Assembly: GCF_023159225.1 (NCBI RefSeq)
Contig: NC_063188.1
Location: 37,066,021-37,130,020 of the forward strand
DNA from: Perognathus longimembris pacificus
Lineage: Eukaryota > Chordata > Mammalia > Rodentia > Heteromyidae
Reading direction: 5' to 3'
Length of the DNA stretch: 64,000 bases
Shown: positions 33,140 to 42,350 of the stretch, in pieces
Numbering within the stretch: the first letter of the stretch is position 1
How the letters are laid out: each line of letters starts with the position of its first letter
Translations under genes and position numbers: made by a program
The notes under the pieces: model-generated
Seen by the model: only the letters and a program-made list of their open reading frames with translations
Databases searched by the model: none
Told to the model about the DNA's origin: nothing

Positions 33140-33690
33140 AGGGGGGGGGCGGGAAGCCCATGCCCCACGTTGAGGGGACCAGGACAGGTACCATCACCAT
33201 CACCATCACCACTACCACCACCATCACCACTACCACCACCACCACCCCGACTGCAGGCGGCTGGCCGGGGGATATAAGAGGGTGGGATTTCCGGGAGAAA
33301 GGGGAAAAGGTACGGAAAAAAGCAAGGTGCCAGGAGGGTCCTCATGGAGCTGAGGAGTGCCTGGGTTCCCCTCAAGCCTGAGGGGAGCCTGGGCCTGCAT
33401 ACAGAAGAGGCCCAACCCCGGGCCTGGAGATGGAGGAGGCCTGAGTCCAGACCTGTGGTGCGAAAAGGCCTGAGCCCAGGCCTGCCAGACGAGCGGCGCA
33501 GGGAAGCCTGAGTCCGAGCCTGCAGAGAATGGAGGCCGGAGCGGCCTAGCTCTGGGCAGGAAGAGAGAAGAGGCCTGCAGAGCCGAGGCCTGCTGAGAGC
33601 CAGAGGCCTGAGGAGAGGGGACAGAGTGGAGCAGACCAGAGCTGAGGCAAGCCAGGCCCGCAGAGGAGTAGAGCAGAGCCTGAGGCGTGT
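33140..33690 (+). repeat. GC-rich module A of the array, with TATA-like box
   Basis: Starts near GTTGAGGGGACC (33169-33180), contains a CCATCA/CCACCA run (33185-33248), then CTGCAGGCGG, GATATAAGAGGGTGGG (TATAAG at 33273-33278) and GGGATTTCC. It ends in many AGGCCTGAG-type short repeats. The same order recurs at 35207-35435 and, inverted, at 35445-35737. Inserted between ordinary array units, so it is a second component of the array. Confidence 0.75.
33185..33248. repeat. (CCATCA)n / (CCA)n microsatellite
   Basis: ACCATCACCATCACCATCAC followed by CCA repeats. It corresponds to the much shorter CCACCACCCCC of the second module, so it expanded in module A only. Confidence 0.85.
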
Positions 33691-33814
33691 GAAAGAGCTT
33701 AAAGTACTTTAGTATGCTTAGTCTGAATAATCCTGCACAAAGAATTGTACAGTTAGTAGTACAAACACAGCCCTTCCTAAAAGATTATATTGTGGTTCAA
33801 ATACATATATTGTG

Positions 33815-34283
33815 TGTGTATTGGTCATGGAGCTTGAACTCAGGGTCCCAGCTCTGCTTTTCCCTCAAGGCTAGCACTCTAACACTTTGGGCCACAGCAC
33901 CACTTCCAGTTTTCTCCTGATTAATTGGAGATAGGAGTCTACCATATTTTCCAGCCAGGGCAGGCTTTAAAATGTAATCCTCAGCTCTCAGCCTTCTTAG
34001 TAGCTAGGATTACAGGTGTGAGCCACTGGTGCCCAGAAATGAGACTCTCCAATCAACTACTTAGACAAAGCCAGAAGTGGTGCCAGCTTCTCCAGTGGAA
34101 GAGTGCTAGCTTTGTACAAAAGCAGGTCAAGGACAATACCCAGGCCCTGAGTTCCTGAGTTCAAGCCTCAGGAATGGCAAAAAAAAGTCTCAGGGGCTTT
34201 TCTGTACATGCTGGCTTCCAACTATAATCTTCAGATGTCAGCCTCCTTAGTAGCCAGAATCATGAGCCACTGGCATCTTGCTT
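33815..34283. repeat. Three B1-Geo SINE pieces (-,+,-) nested in the array
   Basis: 33815-34036 is a reverse copy (GGAGCTTGAACTCAGGGTCC to GTGTGAGCCACTGGTGCCCA). 34037-34186 is a forward 3' part (CAAAGCCAGAAGTGGTGCCA, CAGGCCCTGAGTTCC). 34187-34283 is the left part of a reverse copy. The middle piece probably jumped into the third, which fits a nested insertion. Confidence 0.6.
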
Positions 34284-34849
34284 GTAATATTTGGAGTGAA
34301 AACACAATCCTTAATTTGCAAAAAGAAAGAACCAGACTGTTAGGTACAAACAGTCCATCTTCATAAAGCTAGTGTTTCTCAGATTCAGCCTTTCATCTGC
34401 ATCAAGGATTACATTATGTTTAGTACAAACGTTGCTTCATTTGCATAAAGTAATATACCGTGATTGATACACACAGTCCTTCCTTTGCATAAAGGATAGT
34501 GCATTGAGCACTTTCCCTTCATGAAGGATCTAACTCGTGCAAACATTCTTTCACATGTCCCTCGTTTGCATAAAGGTTTGAATTTGTGTTTTATACAGTC
34601 CATTTGCAAAAAGGACTGTTCTATGTTGGATGCATAGTTCTTCATCTTCACAACAGACTGCACTTATTCCTTTATCTGCTTAAATGACTGTATGATGCTC
34701 GATTTAAATAGTCCTTTTGCAAAAAAGAATGTACTCTGACTGGTACAGTCCTATTTTGCATAGAGTACTGTAATATAATGGGTGCAAACTTTTTTTTGTA
34801 CTTACAAAAAAAGACTGTACTGTGTTGTGTAAAAGCTCTCTCCATCTTT

Positions 34850-35092
34850 TTTTTTAACTTTTTGCCAGTCCTGGGGCTTGAACTCTGTGCCTTGGCATTG
34901 TCCCTGAGCTTCTTTTGCTCATGGCTAGTACTCAACCACTTGAGCAATGGCACCACCACTTATGAATTTTTTGAGTATTTTATTGGAGATAAGAGCCTCA
35001 TAGACTTTTCTGCCGGGGATGGCTTCAAATTGCAAGCCTCAGATCTCACCCTCCTGAGTAAGATTATAGGCATGGGCCACGGGCACCCAGCT
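34850..35092 (-). repeat. B1-Geo SINE, reverse, in the array
   Basis: GCCAGTCCTGGGGCTTGAAC to GGCCACGGGCACCCAGCTTC; one of the better preserved reverse copies. Confidence 0.75.
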
Positions 35093-35206
35093 TCAAACTT
35101 TTGATCGCCTTAAGTTAACACACTGTGATAGGTCAGTTTCATTCATTCATCTGCATAAAGGACTTTACTGTGATTGGCAGAAACACAATCCTTCATATGC
35201 ATAAAG

Positions 35207-35737
35207 TGAGGGGACCGAACCACCACCCCCAGCCTGCAGGCAGCCGGGAGATATAAGAGGGTGGGATTTCCAGGAAAAGAAAAGAGAGGCACAGGGAAAG
35301 CAAGGCCCCCGGTGGTGCCTCGTGGAGCTGAGCTGTGCCCGAGTTCCCCTCAGGCCTGAGGGGAGCCCGGGACTGCGGACAGGAAAGGTGCAGCCTAGGC
35401 CTGTGGACAGAGGAGGCCCGAGCCCGGGATTCCACTTTGCACGTGGTTCGCCATGGGCCTCCGCTCTCCACGGGCCTCCGCACCGCTCTCTGTGTCTGCT
35501 CCTCTGTCCACTCTCCTCAGGCCTCGGCTTTACAGGCCTCTCCTCGCTTCAGGCCCAGGGCTAGGCCTCTCCGGCCTTCATTCTCTGCAGGCCCAGACTT
35601 GGGGCTCCCTGCGCCACTAGTCTGGGTTCGGGCCTCCACCATCTGCAGCACTGGGCTTTTCTCCTCCCGGAAGTCCCCGCCCTCTTCTATGCCTGGGCTG
35701 CCTGCAGGCTGGAGATGGTGGTTCTGGTCCCCTCAAT
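35207..35737. repeat. GC-rich module B: head-to-head inverted duplication
   Basis: The left arm (35207 to about 35435) repeats module A in forward order: TGAGGGGACC, CCTGCAGGCAGCCGGGAG, ATATAAGAGGGTGGG and GGGATTTCC. The right arm (about 35445-35737) is the same module reversed: its complement reads TTGAGGGGACCAGAACCACC, AGCCTGCAGGCAGCCCAGG, ATAGAAGAGGGCGGGGACTT and TGCAGAGAATGAAGGCCGGA, matching module A closely. The axis lies near 35440. The TATA-like box is kept in the forward arm and changed to CATAGAAG in the reverse arm. Confidence 0.75.
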
Positions 35738-36014
35738 GTGGGGCAGGATCTTCTTTTAAGCTCCTTAGTGGGGAGGGGCTGCTCGCCCCCCCCCCTGCCC
35801 CCAGCACTCTGAAAGCCTCGGGACTTGGGCCTCTCCACAGGCTCGGTCCTCTTCCTTCTGCAGGCCAGGGCCTGAGGAGAGCTCAGGCACTGCTTGAGGA
35901 GTTGTCTCCTGCTGCCTTCCTTTCTCTGTGTCTCTCTCCCCCTCCCTTCCCTAACCCCAGCCTTCTAGAAACCCATAGCCAGTGCCCCGCCCCGCCCCCA
36001 CCCCACCAAGCACC

Positions 36015-36225
36015 TCCCCAGCAGCAGGGCGGCATGGTGGTGACCTCAGCTTAGGGCCTGAGCCCCCCCCCCTTTGATGCCCCAGGAGGTCCTTCCCACC
36101 AACTAGCCCCCCAGAGGGAGGGTATGGCCGTGACCTCTGCTTAGGGCCTGAACCCCCTTTGACACCCGCTCCCCAAACAGGGTGGTGTGGTAGTGAAGTC
36201 AGCGCAGGGTGGTGCTTCCCGCCTC
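36015..36225 (+). repeat. Three-copy GC-rich subrepeat at the end of module B
   Basis: Three related stretches at about 36020-36062, 36112-36151 and 36176-36212, each a purine-rich GGG block followed by TGGTGGTGACCTCAGCTTAG or a close variant, spaced by 60-90 bp. Bounded on the right by an array unit (AAAAGGACTGTACTGTGATT). Confidence 0.55.
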
Positions 36226-36439
36226 TCAAAAGGACTGTACTGTGATTGGCAGAAATAGTCCTTCATTTGCATAGACCTACTCCATTCCATTCATATTGCT
36301 AGTCGTTATTCTCCCTATAGACACTGTGATAGGTCAGACACATTCTTTCATCTGCATAATAAACTTTACTGTGAATGGCAGAAAAAGTCCTTCATTTTCA
36401 TAGCTATTATATTTATGTTTGTAGAAACAACATTTTTAT

Positions 36440-36638
36440 ATTTTTGTCAGCCCTGATGCTTGAACTCAGGGCCTGAGCACTGTCCCTGGATTCTTTTTGC
36501 TCAAGGCTAGCACTCTATCACATGAGCCACAGCACCACTTCCGTTTTTGTTTTTCTGTATATGTGGTACTGAGGAATCGAACCCAGATCTTCATGTATGC
36601 TAGGCAAGCACTCTAACACTAGGCCACATTCCAAGCCT
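36440..36638 (-). repeat. IDL-Geo SINE, reverse, in the array
   Basis: GTCAGCCCTGATGCTTGAAC to GGCCACATTCCAAGCC; several substitutions, so older than the 39650 copy. Confidence 0.8.
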
Positions 36639-36677
36639 TCCCCTCCAGTCCCTACCTCCCCCCCCCCCCCCCGCGCC

Positions 36678-36900
36678 TTTTTTTTTTTTTTGGCCTGGTC
36701 CTGGGGCTTCAACTCTAGCCTGTGAACTGTCCCTGAGCTTCCTTTTGCTCAATGCTAGCACCACATCTAGCTTTCTCTTAGTAGTTTATTGGTGATAAGA
36801 GTCTCACAGACCTCATGCCCAGGCTGGCTTCGAGCCACATTTATCAGATCTCAGCTTCCAGAGTAGGTAAGATTACAGGCATGAGCCACAGGCACCCAGC
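36678..36900 (-). repeat. B1-Geo SINE, reverse, next to a C16 run
   Basis: A run of Cs (36657-36672) and a T run precede GGCCTGGTCCTGGGGCTTCA; it ends CACAGGCACCCAGC. Confidence 0.7.
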
Positions 36901-37404
36901 TTCAAACTGTCTTTCAAGTCCTTAAAGGACTGCATTGCGATAGGTCAAAATAATCCCTTCATTTGTATAAAGCAGTTTGCTGTAATTGGCAGAAACAGTC
37001 TTTCAACTGCTTACACCTAATATTGGTAGTCTTTTATTTCCGTAAAGAATTACACTGTGATAGGTCAGATTCAACACTTCACCTCCATAAAGGACTTTAC
37101 TGTGATGGGCAGAAACACAGTCCTATATTTGCATAGACTTACTGTATTGTATTCATGTTGGTACAAACTCCTTTCTTCTCTGTAAAGGCCTGCACTGTGG
37201 TAGGTCAGACTCAGCCTCTCATCTGTACAAAGTACTTTACTGTGATTGGCAGAAACACAGTCCTTCCTTTGCATAGAGCAACTGTACTATATTATTCATC
37301 TTCATAAATAACTGTATTCTAATGGCTGTAAACATAGTCTTCCATCTTCATATGTCTTTACCTGTGTTTGATGCAGTCCATCATCTTAAAGAACTGCAAG
37401 GTTT

Positions 37405-37622
37405 GTTGTTGTTGTTACTGTTGTGAGGTTTTATCTCAGGGCCTGGGCACTGTTCCTGAGCTATTTTACTGAAGGTTAGCACTCCACCACTTCAGCTACA
37501 GCTACCCTTCCATGTTAGGTGGGTGATTGGAGAGAAGAAACTCAGGGACTTTCCTGCTATGATCCTCAGATCTCAGCCTCCTGCTTAGCTAGGATTACAG
37601 TCTTTAGCCACCACTCCAGGGC
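37405..37622 (-). repeat. B1-Geo SINE, reverse, in the array
   Basis: Begins with a GTT repeat, then TCAGGGCCTGGGCACTGTTC; ends TTAGCCACCACTCCAGGGC. Confidence 0.65.
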
Positions 37623-37658
37623 AGACTGCAATTTTACAGGTACAAACATTTCACTTCA

Positions 37659-39649
37659 CCTAGCGATCAACCTAACCAAAGACGTGACGGACCTATTTAA
37701 TGAGAACTATAAAAATCTAATAAGGGAAATCAAAGAAGACACAAGGAGATGGAAAGACCTCCCATGCTCATGGGTAGGCAGAATCAATATAGTGAAAATG
37801 GCCATATTGCCCAAATTGTTATACAAATTCAATGCAATCCCCATCAAAATCCCAGCTACATTCTTCACTGAAATAGAGAAAGCAACCCATAAATTCATAT
37901 GGAACAGCAGAAGACCTAGAATAGCCAAAGCAATTCTAGGCAAAAAAAGCAATGCAGGAGGTATCACAATACCAGACTTCAAGCTCTACCATGGAGCCAT
38001 CATAACAAAAACAGCCTGGTATTGGTATAAAAACAGACCAGAAGACCAATGGATTAGAATTGAAGATCCAGAAATAAAACCGCACTTTTACAGTCAGCTG
38101 ATATTCGACAAAGGAGCTAAAGACATACAATGGAATAAACCTAGCCTCTTCAACTACTGGTGCTGGGAGAACTGGGCAGCCATATGCAGAAAACTCAAGG
38201 TGGACCCAAGCCTATCACCATGCACCAAGATCAACTCAAAATGGATCAAGGACCTCAACATCAGACCTGAATCCTTGAAACTACTGAAGGACAGAGTAGG
38301 AAAGACACTAGAACTTATAGGCACAGGAAGGAACTTCCTGAATAGAGTCCCAGGGGCACAACAAATAGGGGAAAGACTTGACAAATGGGACTACTACAAA
38401 TTAAAAAGTTTCTGCACAGCTAAGGACATAGCCACCAAAATAGAAAGACAGCCAACCATATGGGAAAGGATCTTTGCCAGCACAGCAACAGACAAAGGCC
38501 TAATATCTGTCATCTACAGAGAACTCTAAAAACTAAGCCCTGCCAAGCCCAGTAAGCCAATTAGGAAATGGGCAAAGGAGCTAAAGAGAGACTTCACAAG
38601 AGAAGAGATAAAAATGGCAAAGAAACATATGAGTAAATGTTCAACATCCCTGGCAGTAAAGGAAATGCAAATAAAAACAACCCTGAGATACCACCTCACT
38701 CTAGTTAGAGTGGCCTATACTCTGAACTCAGGCAACAACAAATGCTGGAGGGGCTGTGGGGAAAGAGGAACCCTTCTCCACTGTTGGTGGGAGTGCAAAT
38801 TAGTACAACCACTTTGGAGAACAGTATAGAGATTTCTCAAAAAGCTCAACATAGACCTACCCTATGACCCAGCCATACCACTCCTAGGCATCTAGCCTGA
38901 ACAACAGGTCCCAAGATATCAAAAAGAATTTTGCACTTCCATGTTTATCGCTGCACAATTCACAATAGCCAAAATATGGAAACAACCCAGATGCCCCTCC
39001 ACAGATGAATGGACCCAAAAAATATGGTACCTATACACAATGGAATATTACATAGCGATTAGAAACGATGAAATATTGTTATTCGCAGGGAAATGGTCAG
39101 AACTTGAACAAATAATGTTGAGCGAGACAAGCCTAGAACACAGAAAACAAAGGGGCATGATCTCCTTGATATATGACTGTTAAGGAGAGGGAAGGGGGAG
39201 ACAGTAGAGACCAGGTTTGTGAAACCAAAAACTTCTTGGCAAATGGTATTTCCCACAGGTGTAGGTCGAGGACCCTACATTATTTATCCAAAACCAAACA
39301 ACTACTCAACATATAAAGGTCAAAAATTGACCTCTCAGTGGATCACAATAGCTCAAAAGCTATGTATGTACGTTCATATAAGACTATTGTTGACATATTG
39401 TCTACTGTCAACATTACATTTAAAGCCCTAGACGAATTTTCTTTGGCGTAGGCCACGTGGCTACTGTATATGTTCTTGGTACACTGTGTATTATATATAT
39501 GTCTACCTGACCTAGGGAAGGGAAAGAAAAACAGGGTGTAAGATATCACAAGAAATGTACACACTGCACTCCTATGTAACTGTACCCCTGTGCACAACAC
39601 CTTGTCAAAAATTTGTGTTTAATTAATAACGTATAAAAAAAAAATTCAC
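37659..39649 (+). mobile_element. L1, 5' truncated, with full-length 3' UTR, in the array
   Basis: Starts within ORF2 after array sequence TTTCACTTCA; a matching ATTCACTTCA follows the poly(A) and inserted SINE at about 39857, giving a ~10-bp duplication. It has the complete 3' UTR (about 39184-39637) that the 12.7-kb copy lacks in part. It is oriented like the array units. Confidence 0.9.
37664..39183 (+). pseudogene. L1 ORF2 C-terminal fragment with stops
   Basis: The frame reads [20 protein letters not shown] through to SVIYREL, where TAA at 38527 breaks it. Further TAG codons follow near 38826 and 38894 before the normal ORF2 end at 39183. It lacks the reverse transcriptase core, so only the thumb and C-terminal region are present. 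At matched codons it is very close to the 12.7-kb copy (for example the [20 protein letters not shown] stretch is identical). Confidence 0.9.
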
Positions 39650-39850
39650 GGGCTGGGGATATAGCCTAGTGGCAAGAGTGCCTGCCTCGGATACACGAGG
39701 CCCTAGGTTCGATTCCCCAGCACCACATATACAGAAAACGGCCAGAAGCGGCGCTGTGGCTCAAGTGGCAGAGTGCTAGCCTTGAGCGGGAAGAAGCCAG
39801 GGACAGTGCTTAAGCCCTGAGTCCAAGGCCCAGGACTGGCCAAAAAAAAA
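39650..39850 (+). repeat. IDL-Geo SINE, young subfamily, inserted in L1 tail
   Basis: Landed in the poly(A)/duplication region of the L1: AAAAAAATTCAC lies before it and after its A tail. Same diagnostic bases as the 5325, 47537 and 56351 copies (GGATACACGAGGCCCTAGG, GAGCGGGAAG). Confidence 0.93.
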
Positions 39851-39910
39851 AAAAAAATTCACTTCATCTGAATGAACGACTGTACTATTATGCAAACAGA
39901 ACTTTTTGTT

Positions 39911-40123
39911 TTTGTTTTTGTTTTTTGTTTTATGCCAATCCTAGGGCTTGAACTCAGGGCTTGAGCACTGTCCCTGGCTTCTTTTTGCTCAAGGATAGAA
40001 CTCTATCACTTGAGCCACAGCGCAACTTCCAGCTTTTTCTATGTATATGGTGCTGAGGAATCGAACCCAGGGCTTCATGTATACAAGGCAAGCACTTTAC
40101 CACTAGGCCATAATCCCAGTCCC
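39911..40123 (-). repeat. IDL-Geo SINE, reverse, in the array
   Basis: TGCCAATCCTAGGGCTTGAA to CCATAATCCCAGTCCCC, with CAGAACTTTTT on both sides as target duplication. Confidence 0.88.
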
Positions 40124-40494
40124 CAGAACTTTTTATTTGCGGATAGAATATACTAGGGTTGGTGTGAACACAGCCCTTCATTTGCATAACTGTTGTGATT
40201 GCTGCAAATATACTTCTTTATTTGTATCATTTTCTATGGTTGGTATAGTCTACATGCCCCTTTTCTGACTATAAGCTGGATGTTTTATTTTTCTTTCAAG
40301 TAAGTTGGAAGACACCCTCATGGGTTTGCTCCTAGTGTATAACGTGTGTCTTCCTTATCACCACATATATCTACAACATTAAACCTTATTTTTCACTGGA
40401 TAGTTCCTCTAGTTATAATATGGATTACGTAGAGGTGAAGAATTTGCCAAGAACAAAAGGGAGACCAGTCTCTAGCATTTGTGAGATTTAATTA

Positions 40495-40680
40495 GTTTTC
40501 AAAAGGTGGGAAGGTGGGGGTGAGGCAGGGGTATCCAGCTGAGTGGTTTGGGATGTCTTACTCACTAGACATTATGTTGGAATTGAACTGTACAACTTAG
40601 GTTGGGGGTGGTAGAGGGGGAAGATTGGTAATAATGAGAGAGAGGATAACACTGTTCAAAAAGTAGTGTACTCGCTGGTG
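40495..40680 (+). repeat. L1 3' UTR fragment, old
   Basis: A GGTGGGAAGGTGGGGGTGAG tract, then ACACTGTTCAAAAAGTAGTG; same older subfamily as the piece at 2925. Confidence 0.5.
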
Positions 40681-40681
40681 G

Positions 40682-40897
40682 TTCACACCTGTTATCCTAC
40701 CTGCTGAGGAGGTTGAGATATGAGGATAGTGGTTCAAAGCCACTGGGGCAGGGAAGTCCCTTTGAGACTCATCTCCAATTAACCACTCAAAAATGTAAAG
40801 TGGCGCTATGCCTCAAAATGTCTGTAGAGTGCTAGCCTTGAGCAAAAGAGCTCAGGAATAGTAGTGCCCAGGCCCATGACCAACCAAAAAAAAAAAA
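40682..40897 (+). repeat. B1-Geo SINE
   Basis: GGTGGTTCACACCTGTTATC to CAGGCCCATGACCAACC plus A12; the right half has a duplicated CTCAAAATG-like segment. Confidence 0.75.
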
Positions 40898-40937
40898 GGG
40901 GGGGGGGAGACCTCGGGGTAACACCTTTACAATATTT

Positions 40938-41158
40938 CTTTTTGTCGGTCTTGGGACATGAACTGTGGGCTTAGGTCCCAGAGCTGAAGTCTAGCGCTCT
41001 ACCGCTTGAGCCACAGCGCCACTTTCGGCTGGTTGTTGATTAATTGGACATAATACTCTCACAGACTTTCCTGCCCGGGCTGGCTTTGAACCGTCATCCT
41101 CAGATCTCAGCCTTCTGAGTAGCTAGGATTACAGGCATGAGCCACTGGCGCTCCGGGT
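40938..41158 (-). repeat. B1-Geo SINE, reverse
   Basis: GTCGGTCTTGGGACATGAAC to GAGCCACTGGCGCTCCGGG; head-to-head with the previous SINE. Confidence 0.75.
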
Positions 41159-41234
41159 ATTTTTTTTTAATCTTATTTCTGAAATGTCCTAGGCACTGGC
41201 CATCCTGTTCGTGTAAGTCCCTGGACATGAAGTT

Positions 41235-41665
41235 TGGCTCTGACTCCAAACATTTGCTCCCTCTTCCCTCCTGAGCCCACTTGGCATTCCCGCCCTCCCT
41301 CTTCAGTTCCTGGGCCCCCTGTGTGCTCCCACGCTCTGTCTGGGCTCCAGTATTCCCTCTTCATTTCCCGGGCCCCCTCATTTTTTGGCTTCCAGGCTCC
41401 CACTTGGCTCTTCTTCTCCCTCCTCGCTCCCGCGCCCCCTCTGCTGCTCCCAGACTCCCTGTTAGGCTCCCAGGATCCTTCTCTGGCTACCAGGCTCCCT
41501 CTTCCACTCTTGTGCTCACTTTGCTCTTCAGCTACGTTTTAGGCTCCCTCTTCACTCCGAGGCTCCTCCCTTGTTCCCACACTATGCAACTCCCTGTTGG
41601 CTTCTGGGTCCCCTCTTCGTCCTCATGCTCCCTCGTAGCTCAGGGCTCTCAAGCAGCAGCCGGCT
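41235..41665. repeat. CT-rich minisatellite-like GC module
   Basis: Repeated cores GGCTCCC, GGGCCCCCT and CTCCCTCTTC recur at irregular 20-40-bp spacing. It reads open in two frames simply because it is repetitive and stop-poor. It lies between the forward and reverse parts of the 46-bp array. Confidence 0.6.
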
Positions 41666-41879
41666 GCAGGGGAAGGGGGGACGGTCCCGGTAAAGGAAGT
41701 ACAGTGGTAAGGTCTGCATTTAGGGGGATGGAGGGCAAGGGGCTTGGTCCCAGGAGGAACTCCCCTGATTACCAACCTGGTGGGAAAGGCTCACAAGGAT
41801 CAACACCCAGGAGTGACTGATTATGAAATGCTCAGGTGTATGGTACACGGAGGACCCCAGGGTCGCAAGTGTATTTGAA

Positions 41880-42140
41880 GTGCCAATCCTAGTACATCCT
41901 TTATGCAAATGAAGGACTATATGTGCACCAATCACAACACAATCCTTTATGAAGCTAAAGAACAGCACCACAGTAGTTAGTCCTTTATGCAAATAAAGGA
42001 TTATGTTTGCACCATTCTCAGTACAGTCTTTTTGCAAATGAAAGATTATATTTGCACCAATCACAATGTAGTCCTTTATGACAACAAAGGGCTGCAGCAC
42101 ATTGTAGTCCTTTATTCAAATGAAGGACTGTGTTTGCCCC
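41880..42140 (-). repeat. Reverse-oriented segment of the 46-bp array
   Basis: About five consecutive units run on the minus strand: CCTTTATGCAAATGAAGGAC, GTGCACCAATCACAA, then repeats with ATGCAAATAAAGG and TTGCACCAATCACAATG. Two exact reverse octamers are at 41903-41910 and 41987-41994. These are among the best preserved units. Confidence 0.8.
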
Positions 42141-42192
42141 ACTGGGCCACCAGCTAAAGTTGTCCCTCATCTGGATGAAAATGCGTGCTATA

Positions 42193-42350
42193 GGAGCTGA
42201 GAATGTGGCTTAGTGGTAGAGTGCTTGCCTAGCATGCATGAAGCCCCGGATTCGATTCCTCAGTATTACAGAAAAAGCCAGAAATGGCACTGTGATTCAA
42301 GTGCCCAGGCCCTGAGTTCAAGCCCCAGGACTGGCAAAAAAAAAAAAAAA
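42193..42350 (+). repeat. IDL-Geo SINE, internally deleted
   Basis: The left monomer is complete; after CACTGTGATTCAAGTG it jumps to CCCAGGCCCTGAGTTCAAGC, losing about 50 bp of the Geo half. Confidence 0.8.

Larger units (their letters stand above)
31310..42150. repeat. Diverged ~46-bp tandem array with octamer and CCAAT motifs
   Basis: Tens of degenerate copies of one ~46-bp unit. Its parts in order are GACTGTACTGTGATTGG, TGCAAACACAGTCC and TTCATTTGCATAAAG. Six copies keep an exact octamer: ATTTGCAT at 34439, 36265, 37127 and 40180, and ATGCAAAT at 41903 and 41987. GATTGG (inverted CCAAT) recurs, for example near 32374, 32532, 33036, 35172, 36243 and 37242, and as CCAATCACA near 41927 and 42058. 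AGGACTGT and ACAGTCCT form inverted arms in each unit. The array is broken by SINEs, one L1 and GC-rich modules, so it predates them. It lies about 9-20 kb upstream of FAM199X. I know of no named repeat that matches it. Confidence 0.8.

Noticed and set aside
33041..33381. Open frames encoding runs of Thr, Val or Gly/Asp in several frames
   Set aside because: All are translations of the CCATCA/CCA microsatellite.
35335..36054. 239-codon open frame on the plus strand, the longest outside L1
   Set aside because: It runs through the GC-rich inverted duplication and low-complexity subrepeats, has no family signature, and exists because the sequence is stop-poor.
31310..42150. Could the regular ~46-bp repeats be a CRISPR array?
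   Set aside because: The DNA is mammalian, units are adjacent without unique spacers, and divergence is high; it is a satellite-type array.
31310..42150. H2B gene promoters as the source of the octamer/CCAAT units
   Set aside because: The pairing of motifs fits, but no histone coding sequence or TATA-octamer spacing of histone genes is present; not claimed.
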